DNA from: Zygotorulaspora mrakii
Lineage: Eukaryota; Ascomycota; Saccharomycetes; Saccharomycetales; Saccharomycetaceae
NCBI RefSeq assembly: GCF_013402915.1
Contig: NC_050720.1
Span: forward strand, 868,001 to 932,000
Reading direction: 5' to 3'
Length of the DNA: 64,000 nucleotides
Shown here piece by piece: positions 19,657 to 29,858 of this stretch (the first letter of the stretch is position 1; each line of letters begins with the position of its first letter). The translations under genes and the position numbers were made by a program. The notes beneath the pieces were generated by a model. The model did not search any database. It was not told the DNA's origin and saw only the letters and a program-made list of their open reading frames with translations.

Positions 19657-21493
19657 ACCAATAACTGTACTGTCAGAGCTGGAATATGACGGGAATTAAA
19701 TCAATGCTTAAGGTCTTCGATACTGCAAAAACCACTGATCAAAGTTTGCAGTATTTCATCTCTTCTTGACTTATTTTTTTCACTTCACGGCGGAATGATT
19801 CTTGAAAACAGCTTTATTTTTTACAGCACATACCATCAAGTTTTTTTACAAAAGAGTCACAACGAGATTTCATAATGAAAATACCGCTTGAATCCGATCC
19901 CTGAACATCTCAATTAGGGGTTTACGAGATCTTTCGTTCATTTTATGTAAGTCATCTAGCTCATCCCGAATGTGTGCGTTAGCGGCAGTTCGAGACCTCA
20001 CCTAGCGTTAGGATCAATGCTTGAACCAAACATGCGTTATGATGAGCTATAGCTCGCAAATCGCATTTCACCTTGAGCAAAAAAAACGAAAGGCACTGTG
20101 TCGCATATGCGATTCGGAGCTTCCGTGGGAAAGAGAGCAGCATCTTAAGAAATCGTATGCCCTTGCAGAGTAAAAATCATATTTGATCACCTGCAGTCAT
20201 CTACACCACAATTTGAGGATCTGCCAAATTTTACAAACCTGCTGTGTCTATTTCAATGCAAGATATTCAAGTGCCCGAAGAGTCGTAAGCGATTATTGCG
20301 GAAGATCTGTTTGTCAAGTAAGCCTCTCTCTGCTGAGGACCGTGAGCAAAACTACAAAAAATCTCTGCAAGTTTTTGCACACGAAATCGTCGATTCCATT
20401 GTTATCAACACTTTCATTCCCTGATTACATTTGTACTACTTACAATGTGGGTCGAGATGTTCTGCTGCCAAGCTCCAACCGGCACCTCTTCCTTGCACCG
20501 CAAGTGGGCACTTCGAACATAGTTTCTGGACCTAAATCCATATGCAGTATACTCTTAATACAAAGCGTTCAGGCTGAGTTCCCTCAACCAAATTACTGTT
20601 TTTCCGGGACGAGCAAGCGCTTTTACCTTCCTCAATAGAACAAGAAATATCAGTAAGTTTAGCAAAAGCAAGTATCGATAAGTAATGCAGTAGTGTACTA
20701 TTCAGCTGAAAGCTTCTTTCGCATTAATCATTGTTCATTGTTCGAACCGTTCAGAGGCTGCTCGTGGTTTACAATGTATATAACGAAACCCTCTGAATAT
20801 CAACATATACTGGTGACTGTCACAGGCTATTTTTCAAGATCCGTATATGCCCTAACTTCATATTCTCTACTAATACATCGGGCTCAAAAAACTAGGGTTT
20901 TAAACATCCGAATTGGTTCACATTTTCTTATTTGGTCCGAATCGGGAAACATGTAAATATAATGACCAAGTTGGGAGAACGTCTGCACAAAAAAAGGCAA
21001 TGTTCTCTTATGGTATTGACTTTTTAACCAATTGGTCAAGAGGTAATATATCAGAATTACAGGTTAAGATTTAGGAAAGCTGAAGAGTTCTTTTCAGTCA
21101 CTCTGTTGCGTAAGTTTCATTGGTGTAATAGAACTCAATCAACTATTATTGCTAAGTTCTTGGAATTGGGCCAGTGAGTTTTCCTCGTTTTGAACAGTAC
21201 TCTATCATTATAAATTGCATTGATTGCAGGTATCGAACGGTATTCGCAAGGAAACCACGCGGTTATTGTGACTTTCTTAGTTGTCATTTGCTAGATATTA
21301 CAGGAAAGAGCTGACCAGACAAAAATAAGAATAATAAAAAATACATAGATCAGCTTCAGATACTAGTGTGTCATTTTGAGAATTCGGCTGATCATTGATA
21401 GAAGAGAAGCCATTTAGCTTTAATCATACAGATCAAGAGGGTTATTATCAACTCAACTAAAGAGGTGTTGGTTGCTGATCGTTCTGCTTCACT
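19657..21493. other. Long divergent intergenic region ILV1/MMR1
   Basis: About 1.8 kb with no clear gene. An ATG-started frame (20183-20638) and an overlapping ATG-less frame encoding a Cys/Lys/Arg-rich stretch have no recognisable family. Poly(dA:dT) tracts near 19785-19850 lie in the ILV1 promoter. At 20905-20935 two TCCGAA motifs occur close together. The region is long for this compact genome and may hold a remnant gene. Confidence 0.45.
19854..19859 (-). promoter_or_regulatory. Gcn4-type TGACTC site upstream of ILV1
   Basis: GAGTCAC on the plus strand gives GTGACTC on the coding strand of ILV1, the core of the Gcn4 element, about 200 bases before the start. General amino acid control of ILV1 is known in S. 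cerevisiae; use of this particular site is an inference. Confidence 0.55.
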
Positions 21494-22969
21494 ATGAATA
21501 CACCTCCCATGAGAGCTGAGCAGTTGTCTCCGCAGATGTCACCAATAGCTTTCAGCCTTGACGATCCAAAATGCACAGGTGCGAGTAGCTTCCAGCATTT
21601 GCTGGCATCTCCAACAAAATTTAAATTGGACAGTGGCAGTAATGATCCTGCAGCTAACAGTAGTGCTAGTAACATATACAGGACGTCACTCTCAAAACTA
21701 AGCGAACTGTCCAGGACCGGAAGATCAAGACAAAGAAGCGATTCCGATACCCTGAGATCCGTATCTCCCATTCGATTTCAACTATTCAACAATGCGCCAA
21801 AAATGCTTAGACAAGAATATATGACTCAACAGCCTTCTCCTTCACCTCTGTTATCGACTTTAATGAAGAGCACTGTGACGCAGTCAAATACTTCAAATGG
21901 TTCTACTCGAAATAATCAATCAACTTATTGCAAAATGGGAATTAGAGAGACTCTGGAGCAAATACAAAGAGAGCAAAAAGAACTACTTCAGAAGCAATCA
22001 CAACTCAAGAAAGAGGAACCTAATAAAGAAAAACTGCGGGCAAAACCATCTAAAGTTCGAGATAGCGTTACTAAGGAAACACCACAGCCCAGTGCTAAAA
22101 ATGAAAAGAGCAAAATAAATGGCAGTCAAGTTGATATAGGGGAGGTATCAAAAGCCCAAACTTGTCTACCGAATATGAAAGACTCAGCTGACGTTAGAGT
22201 GAATTCTAAATCTTCAACTATTTCGTCAAATATGGGAGTTGATTTGAGCGATATTTCAAAGGAATTGGATATTGAACTTTTAGCTTCGAATAAGAGTGTA
22301 TTTGCCTCATTCGAAGACTCCAAAAGTAACAGATATAGTTTTATTTCTTCGAGCTCCACAGATTACGACGGTGGTGATTGGGGTAACAATCAACCTGAAC
22401 CACGCAACATTCATTTGGAAGAAACTGCAAGGCTGGACAATAGAATAAAGCAGCTGGAAATAGAAATTGACAATCTTAAACTACAAAATGTAAAGTTGAT
22501 TGAATCAATTACGACTACAAGAACGGTGGAAGACAAATATATGTTAGAAGCATTACGGGAGACAAGATCCTCAAAAAAAATGGTTCAACAGGGTATGGAA
22601 AAAAAAGTTAAGCAACTGGAGAAAAAAGTAGAAAGTTATAGAAAAGCAATTCAAACCTGCGAAGATGGCTTACCAGAATTGCCAACCATAACTGGTTCGG
22701 GTATTATCGACTATAAAGGAGTTACTACGAAGAGAAGGATTACTCGTATATCTAGTGGAGAGTTGCGGAAAATTGATGAACAAACTGATTCCTCAGGAAC
22801 TTCTTCAGATGATGAAAAGGATGAACAATTTATTAAGCACGAAAAGTACGATGATAGTACGCTTACGAAAGAGTTGTTTCGACAGCAATGCTCTGATCAA
22901 TCGAGTATGAGAAGGAAACAGGGGTTACAATTAAATATTCAACTTCAAATGCAGAAAACTAAGAGGTAA
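21494..22969 (+). CDS. MMR1: Mitochondrial Myo2 receptor Mmr1
   Basis: A 491-residue protein, the same length as yeast Mmr1, the adaptor that links mitochondria to the Myo2 myosin tail for delivery to the bud. The N-terminus MNTPPMRAEQLSPQMSPIAF and the SLSKLSELSRTGRSRQR segment, followed by SDTLRSVSPIRFQ, match the family. A coiled coil spans about residues 309-390 (LDNRIKQLEIEIDNLKLQN onward). The middle is Ser/Lys-rich and probably disordered. MMR1 and PEX13 are also adjacent in S. cerevisiae (YLR190W-YLR191W), with the same orientation. Daughter-specific expression through Ace2 and She2-dependent mRNA transport are known in S. cerevisiae; no such signals were verified here. Confidence 0.95.
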   Translation: MNTPPMRAEQLSPQMSPIAFSLDDPKCTGASSFQHLLASPTKFKLDSGSNDPAANSSASNIYRTSLSKLSELSRTGRSRQRSDSDTLRSVSPIRFQLFNNAPKMLRQEYMTQQPSPSPLLSTLMKSTVTQSNTSNGSTRNNQSTYCKMGIRETLEQIQREQKELLQKQSQLKKEEPNKEKLRAKPSKVRDSVTKETPQPSAKNEKSKINGSQVDIGEVSKAQTCLPNMKDSADVRVNSKSSTISSNMGVDLSDISKELDIELLASNKSVFASFEDSKSNRYSFISSSSTDYDGGDWGNNQPEPRNIHLEETARLDNRIKQLEIEIDNLKLQNVKLIESITTTRTVEDKYMLEALRETRSSKKMVQQGMEKKVKQLEKKVESYRKAIQTCEDGLPELPTITGSGIIDYKGVTTKRRITRISSGELRKIDEQTDSSGTSSDDEKDEQFIKHEKYDDSTLTKELFRQQCSDQSSMRRKQGLQLNIQLQMQKTKR

Positions 22970-23515
22970 ACATGTTTTCTGAATCCAGAAGAACGTCATT
23001 TTTTTTTTATCATTCTTTTTCTTTAGAGTTATGATTTTATTGCATATTGCAGTACCTGAACGCCTTGATTCTACGGTTTCTACGAGCAATCAAGTAAATA
23101 CCAGGAATGCTGCCCAATCGGATATTATAAAGAAAGTTGTGTCTTAACATTATTAACATTCAGCTTCTACGTTTTTGGTTTTTTTTTCTCGTTTCCCATG
23201 TTAATGCTTAATCCAACCAACATACACACGCATACATTAGTACACATATATATAAGAATAGGACGGAACAATACTGTATAACTATTTGCTTGAGGAGGAA
23301 TGAAATAAATCAGAGACTTACTTGTCTCACTGTTTTATTTTTCTTCTTCGTTGTTTTCATCTTGCATCCCGTAACAATTCTGTCTCTCGCAGGTATTATT
23401 TCTTGATCAGGAAATATCCAAACTCTCACAAGTTTAAATAGGAAAAGTATATCTTTGAAGATCGCTCGCAAAGCCAGGATCAGCATTCATAGTCCTTGAC
23501 TGACTGTTTTCCACG
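22970..23515. other. MMR1-PEX13 spacer
   Basis: About 545 AT-rich bases with T-runs and an alternating TATATATA segment near 23247-23255 that may belong to the PEX13 promoter. No gene was seen. Confidence 0.4.
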
Positions 23516-24661
23516 ATGTCAACGAACTCAAAACCTCGGCCTAAACCGTGGGAAGCTAACCAACCCCTGCATGATTCAAGCGCCCTCGCAGACGATGTAT
23601 CTATGACTAAGAGAACAAAGAGCATTGATGAAACCAGTTCTGGGCAAAATATTTCTCTAGAAGTGCCGCCAAGACCAACTAGTCTGAATTCTGATCCGAT
23701 AAATGAAATAAATAACAACGCATACCGAAATCCTCACTTTGGTAGTAATCTCTACGGTAACACGATGTCTGGGAGTGGCCCGTACGGAGCAGGAAGTATG
23801 TTCAGTGGTGGATATGGATCCATGTATGGCGGATATGGGTCTATGTATGGAGGAGGATATGGCTCGCTACTCGGGAATGGATATGGAGGTGGCTATCTGA
23901 ACCCTGGAGCACCAGGAGGAGGAGCAACAGGCTTTGGCGAATCTACGCAGGCGACTTTCCAGCTTATAGAAAGCCTAATAGGAGCTGTCGCTGGGTTCGC
24001 ACAGATGCTAGAGTCCACCTATATGGCTACGCATAACTCATTTTTTAGCATGATTTCTGTTGCAGAGCAATTTTCATACTTGAAAGAAGTATTAGGTTCA
24101 TTCTTTGGTATATTTGCAATGATGAAATTTTTAAGAAGAATACTACATTACGTTACTCGTGGCAGATTGGGAATAGCTCCAAAGTATTCACATGATAAAA
24201 ACAAGGCTGGTAAGGATTCAGATGGTTCCCTGTTAATTGAAGAGTTTGAAAAATTCAATTCAAATGGAAACTCTGAGAGCAAAAAAAGGAAGAAGCTCTC
24301 GTGGAAACCATTGATTTTATTCCTAGCAGCAGTATTTGGATTTCCATATATATTGAATAAATTCATATACACAGTTCAGAATTCTCAGAATGCTAGAACA
24401 GGCAGAATTACCTCACAACAAGTGGATCCCTCAAAGTTAGAATTCGCAAGAGCTTTGTACGATTTTACGCCGGAGAATCCTCAAATTGAGGCAACCTTGA
24501 AAAAGGGCGATTTAATGGCAATCATTAGTAAACAGGATCCAGCGGGACAGGACTCGGAATGGTGGAAGGTAAGGACTAAACAGGGGATTACAGGCTATGT
24601 TCCTTACAATTATATCGAAATAATAAAAAGACAAAAGAAAATTGAGGACGTTTCTGAATGA
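23516..24661 (+). CDS. PEX13: Peroxisomal import docking factor Pex13
   Basis: A 381-residue orthologue of Pex13 (386 residues), a peroxisomal membrane component of the docking complex that binds Pex5, Pex7 and Pex14. It starts MSTNSKPRPKPWE, like other Pex13 proteins. A Gly/Tyr-rich tract with YGSMYGGYGS-type repeats lies at about residues 85-140. Two hydrophobic segments follow (around SYLKEVLGSFFGIFAMM and PLILFLAAVFGFPYIL). A C-terminal SH3 domain spans about residues 305-371 (ALYDFTPENP to GYVPYNYIEII). The frame is intact. The Tyr-Gly tract recalls the phase-separating FG-like domain described for Pex13. Confidence 0.97.
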   Translation: MSTNSKPRPKPWEANQPLHDSSALADDVSMTKRTKSIDETSSGQNISLEVPPRPTSLNSDPINEINNNAYRNPHFGSNLYGNTMSGSGPYGAGSMFSGGYGSMYGGYGSMYGGGYGSLLGNGYGGGYLNPGAPGGGATGFGESTQATFQLIESLIGAVAGFAQMLESTYMATHNSFFSMISVAEQFSYLKEVLGSFFGIFAMMKFLRRILHYVTRGRLGIAPKYSHDKNKAGKDSDGSLLIEEFEKFNSNGNSESKKRKKLSWKPLILFLAAVFGFPYILNKFIYTVQNSQNARTGRITSQQVDPSKLEFARALYDFTPENPQIEATLKKGDLMAIISKQDPAGQDSEWWKVRTKQGITGYVPYNYIEIIKRQKKIEDVSE

Positions 24662-24878
24662 AAGAGACAGCAATTTCAATCTGTGAAGATGTTGTATTCT
24701 TTTGATGCATTAAAACATATGTATACAAATGTAATATATGTACTAGCCAAGATATAAATTTGTAAGAGTTCATAATCATCGTTTAGTGCAAGCACTGTCA
24801 AAATTTGATGCGGGAAAAAGGATTCGTTCATTCACGGAGGAACAGAGATATTTAATGCTGGAAGGATGAACTTACTAT

Positions 24879-25274
24879 CTAAGTGGAATCATCTACTTTT
24901 TTTTTGAGATCTTGCACTGTATCTTTGACCTTGTCTTTAGCAGTTTCTACGTTTTCATTGACATCAGCGCTCTTCTGGTTAGCCTTCTCTTCGGCATGAC
25001 CAAGTGCATTATCTGCCTTGTCACCGGCATGTGATGCGGCCTCGCTAACACGATGCGAAGCCTCTTGTGTTTTCTCGATACCTTCGGCTGCCACTTTGCC
25101 GATTTTCTTATTCAACTTCTCTAGATTTTCTTTCACCACCTCTTTGGCACTCTTCTGAGCTATGGTGCATGTGTGGATGCTGCTATGGCATGAAATGAAT
25201 GCCGCCTGCGGAGCAAAAACCCTTGAAGGTCTGTAGCGGATAATAGACGAGGTCACTGCAGATCTGTTGAACAT
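24879..25274 (-). CDS. Small LEA-like protein with a probable mitochondrial signal
   Basis: A 131-residue protein. The first 35-40 residues (MFNRSAVTSSIIRYRPSRVF onward) contain Arg, Ser and hydrophobics but no acids, like a mitochondrial import signal. From about residue 42 the protein is highly hydrophilic, with repeated Ala/Lys/Glu patterns such as KSAKEVVKENLEKL, HAGDKADNALGHAEEKANQK and VETAKDKVKDTVQDLKKK. These resemble the 11-residue amphipathic repeats of late-embryogenesis-abundant group 3/4 proteins. I cannot name an S. cerevisiae orthologue at this position (between PEX13 and DLD1). A TATA box lies about 130 bases upstream. A stress or desiccation role is suggested only by composition. 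Confidence 0.75.
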   Translation of the reverse strand: MFNRSAVTSSIIRYRPSRVFAPQAAFISCHSSIHTCTIAQKSAKEVVKENLEKLNKKIGKVAAEGIEKTQEASHRVSEAASHAGDKADNALGHAEEKANQKSADVNENVETAKDKVKDTVQDLKKKVDDST

Positions 25275-25937
25275 TTCTGCTTGTTATTAAGAACTTTGTT
25301 GTTTGTATAACCAAGGACTAATAGACGATGTAGTCGTATGGGGTTGTGTAACGCCCTGTACCTTGAAACGTCCTGGGTCTGTAACGAGAGACGTTGCCTG
25401 TCCTTTATATAACCAAGAGATTGGAGATCACAAGGGAGAGATGTGTATAGCGCACGACATGAATATGTCCGTCATAATGGAGCACAGCTATCGCATCCCT
25501 TGTAAATGAGCAGCGTTGTCCACCTAGAGCAAAAGTCTTTGTACTTTGACTTTCTTACGTCGTCGGACTAACAGCGACAACCTTTTGCAGGCGATATCGT
25601 TGCTTTTCATGAAGGTTTGCTCTGTTGCAACACAGCAACGACGACGCAATATCTCACGACATCGGACGCAAAAAATAGGATAGAAATACATACCGAGGGA
25701 TATCAAAAAAAAACTACATTTGGATACAGGATGATCAAATGACTGCAGCCTGGAATTGCTAGGTCGACAAATCTCACTTGAATCTAGTCAGTTGGAACTT
25801 GTTCAGCGTTAGTATATCGGACTCCGCTTACCCAAAACTCAGTTACAATGAGCGGTGCTGTGTCAGGTATACACGGACGACTCTTCGGCTTTCGCAGCTT
25901 GTACACTTTAAAAGCTATGTAGAATGAATATAAGTAT
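25275..25937. other. Region between the LEA-like gene and DLD1
   Basis: About 660 bases holding the promoter of the LEA-like gene and the DLD1 3' region. Small frames on both strands are not conserved families. Confidence 0.4.
25404..25411 (-). promoter_or_regulatory. TATA box of the LEA-like gene
   Basis: TATATAAA on the minus strand, about 130 bases before the ATG at 25274. A canonical TATA box is typical of stress-regulated yeast genes. Confidence 0.6.
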
Positions 25938-27656
25938 TTAATGCTCAATTTGATCTTCAGGATCTATTTTAAAAATCTTGTCTGGGTTCAGAATTCTGTT
26001 TGGGTCAATGGCTAATTTGATCTTTCTCATTAAGTCTACCGGCTCATTACCCAACTCTTCCAGTAAAAATTTTCTTTTGCCTATACCGACACCATGCTCC
26101 CCTGTACAGGTACCATCCAGGTCTATGGCTCTTCTAACCATCCTTTCTACAATGTCCTCGCAAATTTTCTGTTCTTCGTCGTTGCTATATACTATGAAAG
26201 CGTGGAAATTACCGTCACCAGCATGACCTACAATTGCATTGATCAAGGGCGATTTGTTCATGTCTTCTTTGGTCTCTTCAATGATTTGCGCGAAATTTGA
26301 CAAGGGCACTGCCACGTCGGTAGTCCAGATATTGGCGTTCTTGTTTTTTGATTTTCCTGCATCGATAACCGACCATAATGCAACTTTTCTTGCTTCCCAC
26401 AGCTCCAACTTCTCATCATCGTCTGTAGCGAATTCAAAAGAGGAGGCTTTGTGTCTTTTAGCGATTTTCTCAAGTTCTTTGATGGTCTGATGGACGATGT
26501 TTTCATTTTTACCACCAACCTTGAAAAACATCGTTGGTGTTTCGTTCCAGTCAGTTCTAAACGTAGCGCCAGAATTGTTGATTAGTTTCATCATTTCGTC
26601 ATCAAGTAATTCCATTGCATTTAATTGTATACCCTCTTGCGTGATGTTTGAAGAACACTCGGCAGCCTCACCCACAGACGGGAACGCGGCCACAATTACA
26701 GTCTCCAGTTTTGGTTTGACATGACACTTGACAGTGGCTTCTGTCACGACACCTAGTGTTCCCTCATTGCCGATAAACAAACCATTTAAATTGTAGCCTG
26801 CGCTTGACTTTCTTGGCCTTTTTTTTGTCTTGATGATGGTTCCATCAGGCAATACTAGTGTTAAGTTTATAACGTTTTCTTTCATTGTTCCGTATCTATA
26901 AGCGTTAGTTCCAGAGCATGAATTAGCAACGCATCCACCAATTTGTGCGCCCGGCCCCGGATCACACCCAAACAAGAGCCCTTTGTCATTCAGGTAATCA
27001 TTCAAATCTTCCCACGGAACTCCTGCTTGTACTTGCACATCAAGGTCCTTCGTGTCCAATTTGAGTATATGATTCATGTACTTAGATACATCGATAACAA
27101 CAGTAGAGCGACCTCTGGTAGGCAAGAAATGGCCCTCTAAAGAGGTACCACCGGAAAAGGGAACAACAGGGACTTTATTATCATGACAAATTTTCATCAC
27201 TTTTGAAACCTCTTCGGTTGTCGATGGAAATAAAACAATATGTGGTCGTTGATCAGGTGTGGGATGATGTGTGCTGAAATATGTGTCCGAATGAGAATCT
27301 AGATCGCTTTTGGTGTCAGAGAAATGAGCTGGATCATTATTGAATACATCTTTCAATTGCTGAACTACTATATCTAGTTTCTTGGGATCGGTACAATAAA
27401 TCGCCGGCTGAAGTTTATCTAACGGCAAGGTCGAACCTTCGTCGGTATGCTCTCTTTCCGGTTTGTGGAGTTTATCGCCAAGCATGTAGCCGGTAAATCC
27501 GGCTAACCCAAAACCTATCACTTTGAAAGTCCTACTACTGTCATTTGCAATGCTTTTAGGAGAAGTTGAACTCGAGTAATATCTGGATCGACAAGATCTG
27601 AGATTCAGAAATCTTCTGCAAACACGAATAGTACTGAATGCGGATTTTTTCATCAT
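25938..27656 (-). CDS. DLD1: Mitochondrial D-lactate dehydrogenase (cytochrome c)
   Basis: A 572-residue protein matching Dld1 (587 residues), an FAD enzyme that oxidises D-lactate to pyruvate and passes electrons to cytochrome c at the inner membrane. An Arg-rich import signal (about residues 1-28) is followed by a short hydrophobic segment (VIGFGLAGFTGYMLG, about 46-60). The FAD-binding domain contains VVPFSGGTSLEGH and GPGAQIGGCVANSCSGTNAY. The C-terminal oxidase domain has VGHAGDGNFHAF and the GTCTGEHGVGIGKR signature. An alternating AT stretch (27723-27734) may act as its TATA element. Dld2/Dld3 lack this N-terminal arrangement, so Dld1 is preferred. Confidence 0.95.
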   Translation of the reverse strand: MMKKSAFSTIRVCRRFLNLRSCRSRYYSSSTSPKSIANDSSRTFKVIGFGLAGFTGYMLGDKLHKPEREHTDEGSTLPLDKLQPAIYCTDPKKLDIVVQQLKDVFNNDPAHFSDTKSDLDSHSDTYFSTHHPTPDQRPHIVLFPSTTEEVSKVMKICHDNKVPVVPFSGGTSLEGHFLPTRGRSTVVIDVSKYMNHILKLDTKDLDVQVQAGVPWEDLNDYLNDKGLLFGCDPGPGAQIGGCVANSCSGTNAYRYGTMKENVINLTLVLPDGTIIKTKKRPRKSSAGYNLNGLFIGNEGTLGVVTEATVKCHVKPKLETVIVAAFPSVGEAAECSSNITQEGIQLNAMELLDDEMMKLINNSGATFRTDWNETPTMFFKVGGKNENIVHQTIKELEKIAKRHKASSFEFATDDDEKLELWEARKVALWSVIDAGKSKNKNANIWTTDVAVPLSNFAQIIEETKEDMNKSPLINAIVGHAGDGNFHAFIVYSNDEEQKICEDIVERMVRRAIDLDGTCTGEHGVGIGKRKFLLEELGNEPVDLMRKIKLAIDPNRILNPDKIFKIDPEDQIEH

Positions 27657-28014
27657 ACTATATCCGTATTTCCTTGTTTTTTATTCCGTATCTTAATCAA
27701 CAAGAGAATTCAAAGCAGTACCATATATATATATTTGAATTTTGTGAATGCTAAAATTTTCACTAAAATGGAATGTACTGCAACCTTAAGTAATAGCCAA
27801 TGATGACGCCTTGAAAAGATTTATAAGCTTTTGTTAACTGATCTGCTTCGTAAAAATCACTGCCATTCCAAAAATGCGACAGTGAAAATGTCTCTGGCGC
27901 GGGATAACGTGGGATTGAACAAAAATCTTATCACATTGTATTGAAGAGGAAAGAAGCAAGCAATGCATAAGAAGCTATTTATATATGGTATTAAAGTATA
28001 ATTATACATTTGCA
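27657..28014. other. DLD1 promoter and HCR1 3' region
   Basis: About 360 AT-rich bases, including an (AT)n run at 27723-27734 placed about 70 bases before the DLD1 start. No gene was seen. Confidence 0.45.
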
Positions 28015-28833
28015 TTACATGAAATCGTCATCGTTGAAATCGTCATACTCGGCACCACCCATGTCGAACTGTTGATCCTTCTTGAATGCACCACCTAAGT
28101 TTGGTTGACCACCTTTTGCCTTCTTTTTACCTGCACCACCTGTAGCGGTTCCACCTTTGACTTTGGCAAGTCTTGCTTGTCTTTCTTGTCTCTCTTTGTC
28201 CTTCATCATAATATTTAAGGTAGCAATAGTCTGTCTGATATTCTCTATCGACATTGGCTTGGCGATATCTCTGATCAAATCAACTGCTAAAGAGGATGCG
28301 TAGTTCAATGACGACTTTTCATGCATCGAAACAATGGCGGTTGTCAAAGATTTCCTCAAATCTTGATAATCCGCCTTGGTTTCGGCGTCTTTGAACAATG
28401 GATGGTCCTCTATTGGAGATTCTTTGGTCAACGCGGGTCTTGAAATCTTGGCGATTTCCATAGCTTCTTGCTCCCTCCTCAGAGCCGCAGCTCTTGGGTG
28501 TTCCTCAGCAACACCAAGACCACTAAACAAATCAGCCGCATTGTTTAGGTCCGATTCTATTTCGGCCTTCTTAATCAGTTCTTTACGTGTTTTTTCATCC
28601 AAAGTATCTATAGCCATCAGTGGATTAACTACTTCCTTGCCATTAGGCTTCTTCTTACCTGAGGCTTTAGAAGTAGCCTTTGGTTTTGCCTTCGGTTTAT
28701 CTTCAACTTCCTCTTCCGCATCCCAAGAATCCATTACAGGTTCATCGGTAAGTTCAGCATCCCATGAATCCATCAATACAGCATCTTCACCTTGAGCAGC
28801 AGAGCCACCGATTAGATCGTCATCCCAAGACAT
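28015..28833 (-). CDS. HCR1: eIF3j / Hcr1, translation initiation and ribosome recycling factor
   Basis: A 272-residue orthologue of Hcr1 (265 residues), the loosely bound eIF3j subunit that acts in start-site selection, termination and 40S recycling. The N-terminus is acidic with paired Trp motifs ([20 protein letters not shown]) that bind the eIF3b RRM. A helical core follows ([18 protein letters not shown], then [16 protein letters not shown]). The C-terminus is Lys/Gly-rich and ends in acidic [12 protein letters not shown]1 and UPS1 are neighbours in S. cerevisiae; here four chromosome-IV-type genes lie between them or nearby, which is part of the double-synteny pattern. Confidence 0.97.
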   Translation of the reverse strand: MSWDDDLIGGSAAQGEDAVLMDSWDAELTDEPVMDSWDAEEEVEDKPKAKPKATSKASGKKKPNGKEVVNPLMAIDTLDEKTRKELIKKAEIESDLNNAADLFSGLGVAEEHPRAAALRREQEAMEIAKISRPALTKESPIEDHPLFKDAETKADYQDLRKSLTTAIVSMHEKSSLNYASSLAVDLIRDIAKPMSIENIRQTIATLNIMMKDKERQERQARLAKVKGGTATGGAGKKKAKGGQPNLGGAFKKDQQFDMGGAEYDDFNDDDFM

Positions 28834-29858
28834 CGTTGACCCTCAATGTAGTGTATATTGCTGTGAGAAAATTTTCTCAACGCATCATTAATACCCATCG
28901 AAATATTAACTTTTCATCTTGTTCTTGAACTCGAAGGTTCGCGAAGGGTGCAATCGTCGGCGATGATTTACAACGAAATAACGGTTATATGATATAAATG
29001 AGCAGCTTGGGTGCTCATCTAGTCTATCTAATGCTACGGCTCACCATTCATATCACCTCATATTATACACCCTTGAATATGGGCTTTTATCCGACTCTTT
29101 TGGAGGGTGATTGGGTCGTATGAAGATCAGTAATGCAAGACTTTATTGCTGAAACTCAGCACCACAGATACAGATAGCGATGTTGTTAGTTCTGTCTTTT
29201 GTACTGCTTGTGGCGCAACTCAGGATTTCTAATGTCTTGCAGAGCCACAAAATTGACTTTTGGCTGACGGATTCTAAAGTCATGGAACGCCCATCAGATG
29301 TTTCTTGACAGAAACCCTTATAGAGGTAAAGAGCGAGATCATTTTAAAAGGATCCATTTTCATTAATCATGCAGCCTTCCGTCATTTTTCTCGTGTGCGA
29401 GCGCGACGAATGCTGTTGTGACAGGCTCAACTCAGCTTTGTGGATCATATCAACATTGCTCGGGAACGCCTATATATCTGCATATGAGAAGGAACCATGG
29501 TTTCTATCTGTGGAGTTTTGAGATATACCCTGGTCACGAGTACAGTGACGCTTGATACATCTAATGCCGTATTTCTTATGGCAGGCAGGCCCTTTTAGCT
29601 CAAAAAGAAATGCTTTACATGACCGTCACTTTTCATGGTTCGCGCCGTATCCATTGAAAACAGGGAAGAGGACCTACATGAAAATAAAATCAAAAATAAT
29701 GATCATTAAAGAATGATCTGAAGTTGAAATTGCACATTCTGATCTAGATCTAGCATATATAACTTCGACAGATTGGTTCAGATTGGGTCATAGTTTGTTT
29801 GTGAGAGCTCTTGAGAAAGTTGATAAGTGTTTGCTGAATCGGCGTACAGTTCGTAGTA
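28834..29858. other. Divergent intergenic region HCR1/PAR32
   Basis: About 1 kb. A TATATAA sequence at 29756-29762 lies about 100 bases before the PAR32 start, and a GATAAG (29822-29827) lies in its presumed leader, which could bind GATA factors. The rest has no recognised gene. Confidence 0.45.

Noticed and set aside
20183..20638. 151-codon frame in the ILV1/MMR1 spacer as a gene
   Set aside because: Composition is unlike the neighbouring genes and no domain is recognisable; kept only as a weak finding about the region.
20900..20945. Two TCCGAA motifs resembling the CDEIII core
   Set aside because: The flanking bases fit the CDEIII consensus poorly and there is no CDEI at the right distance.
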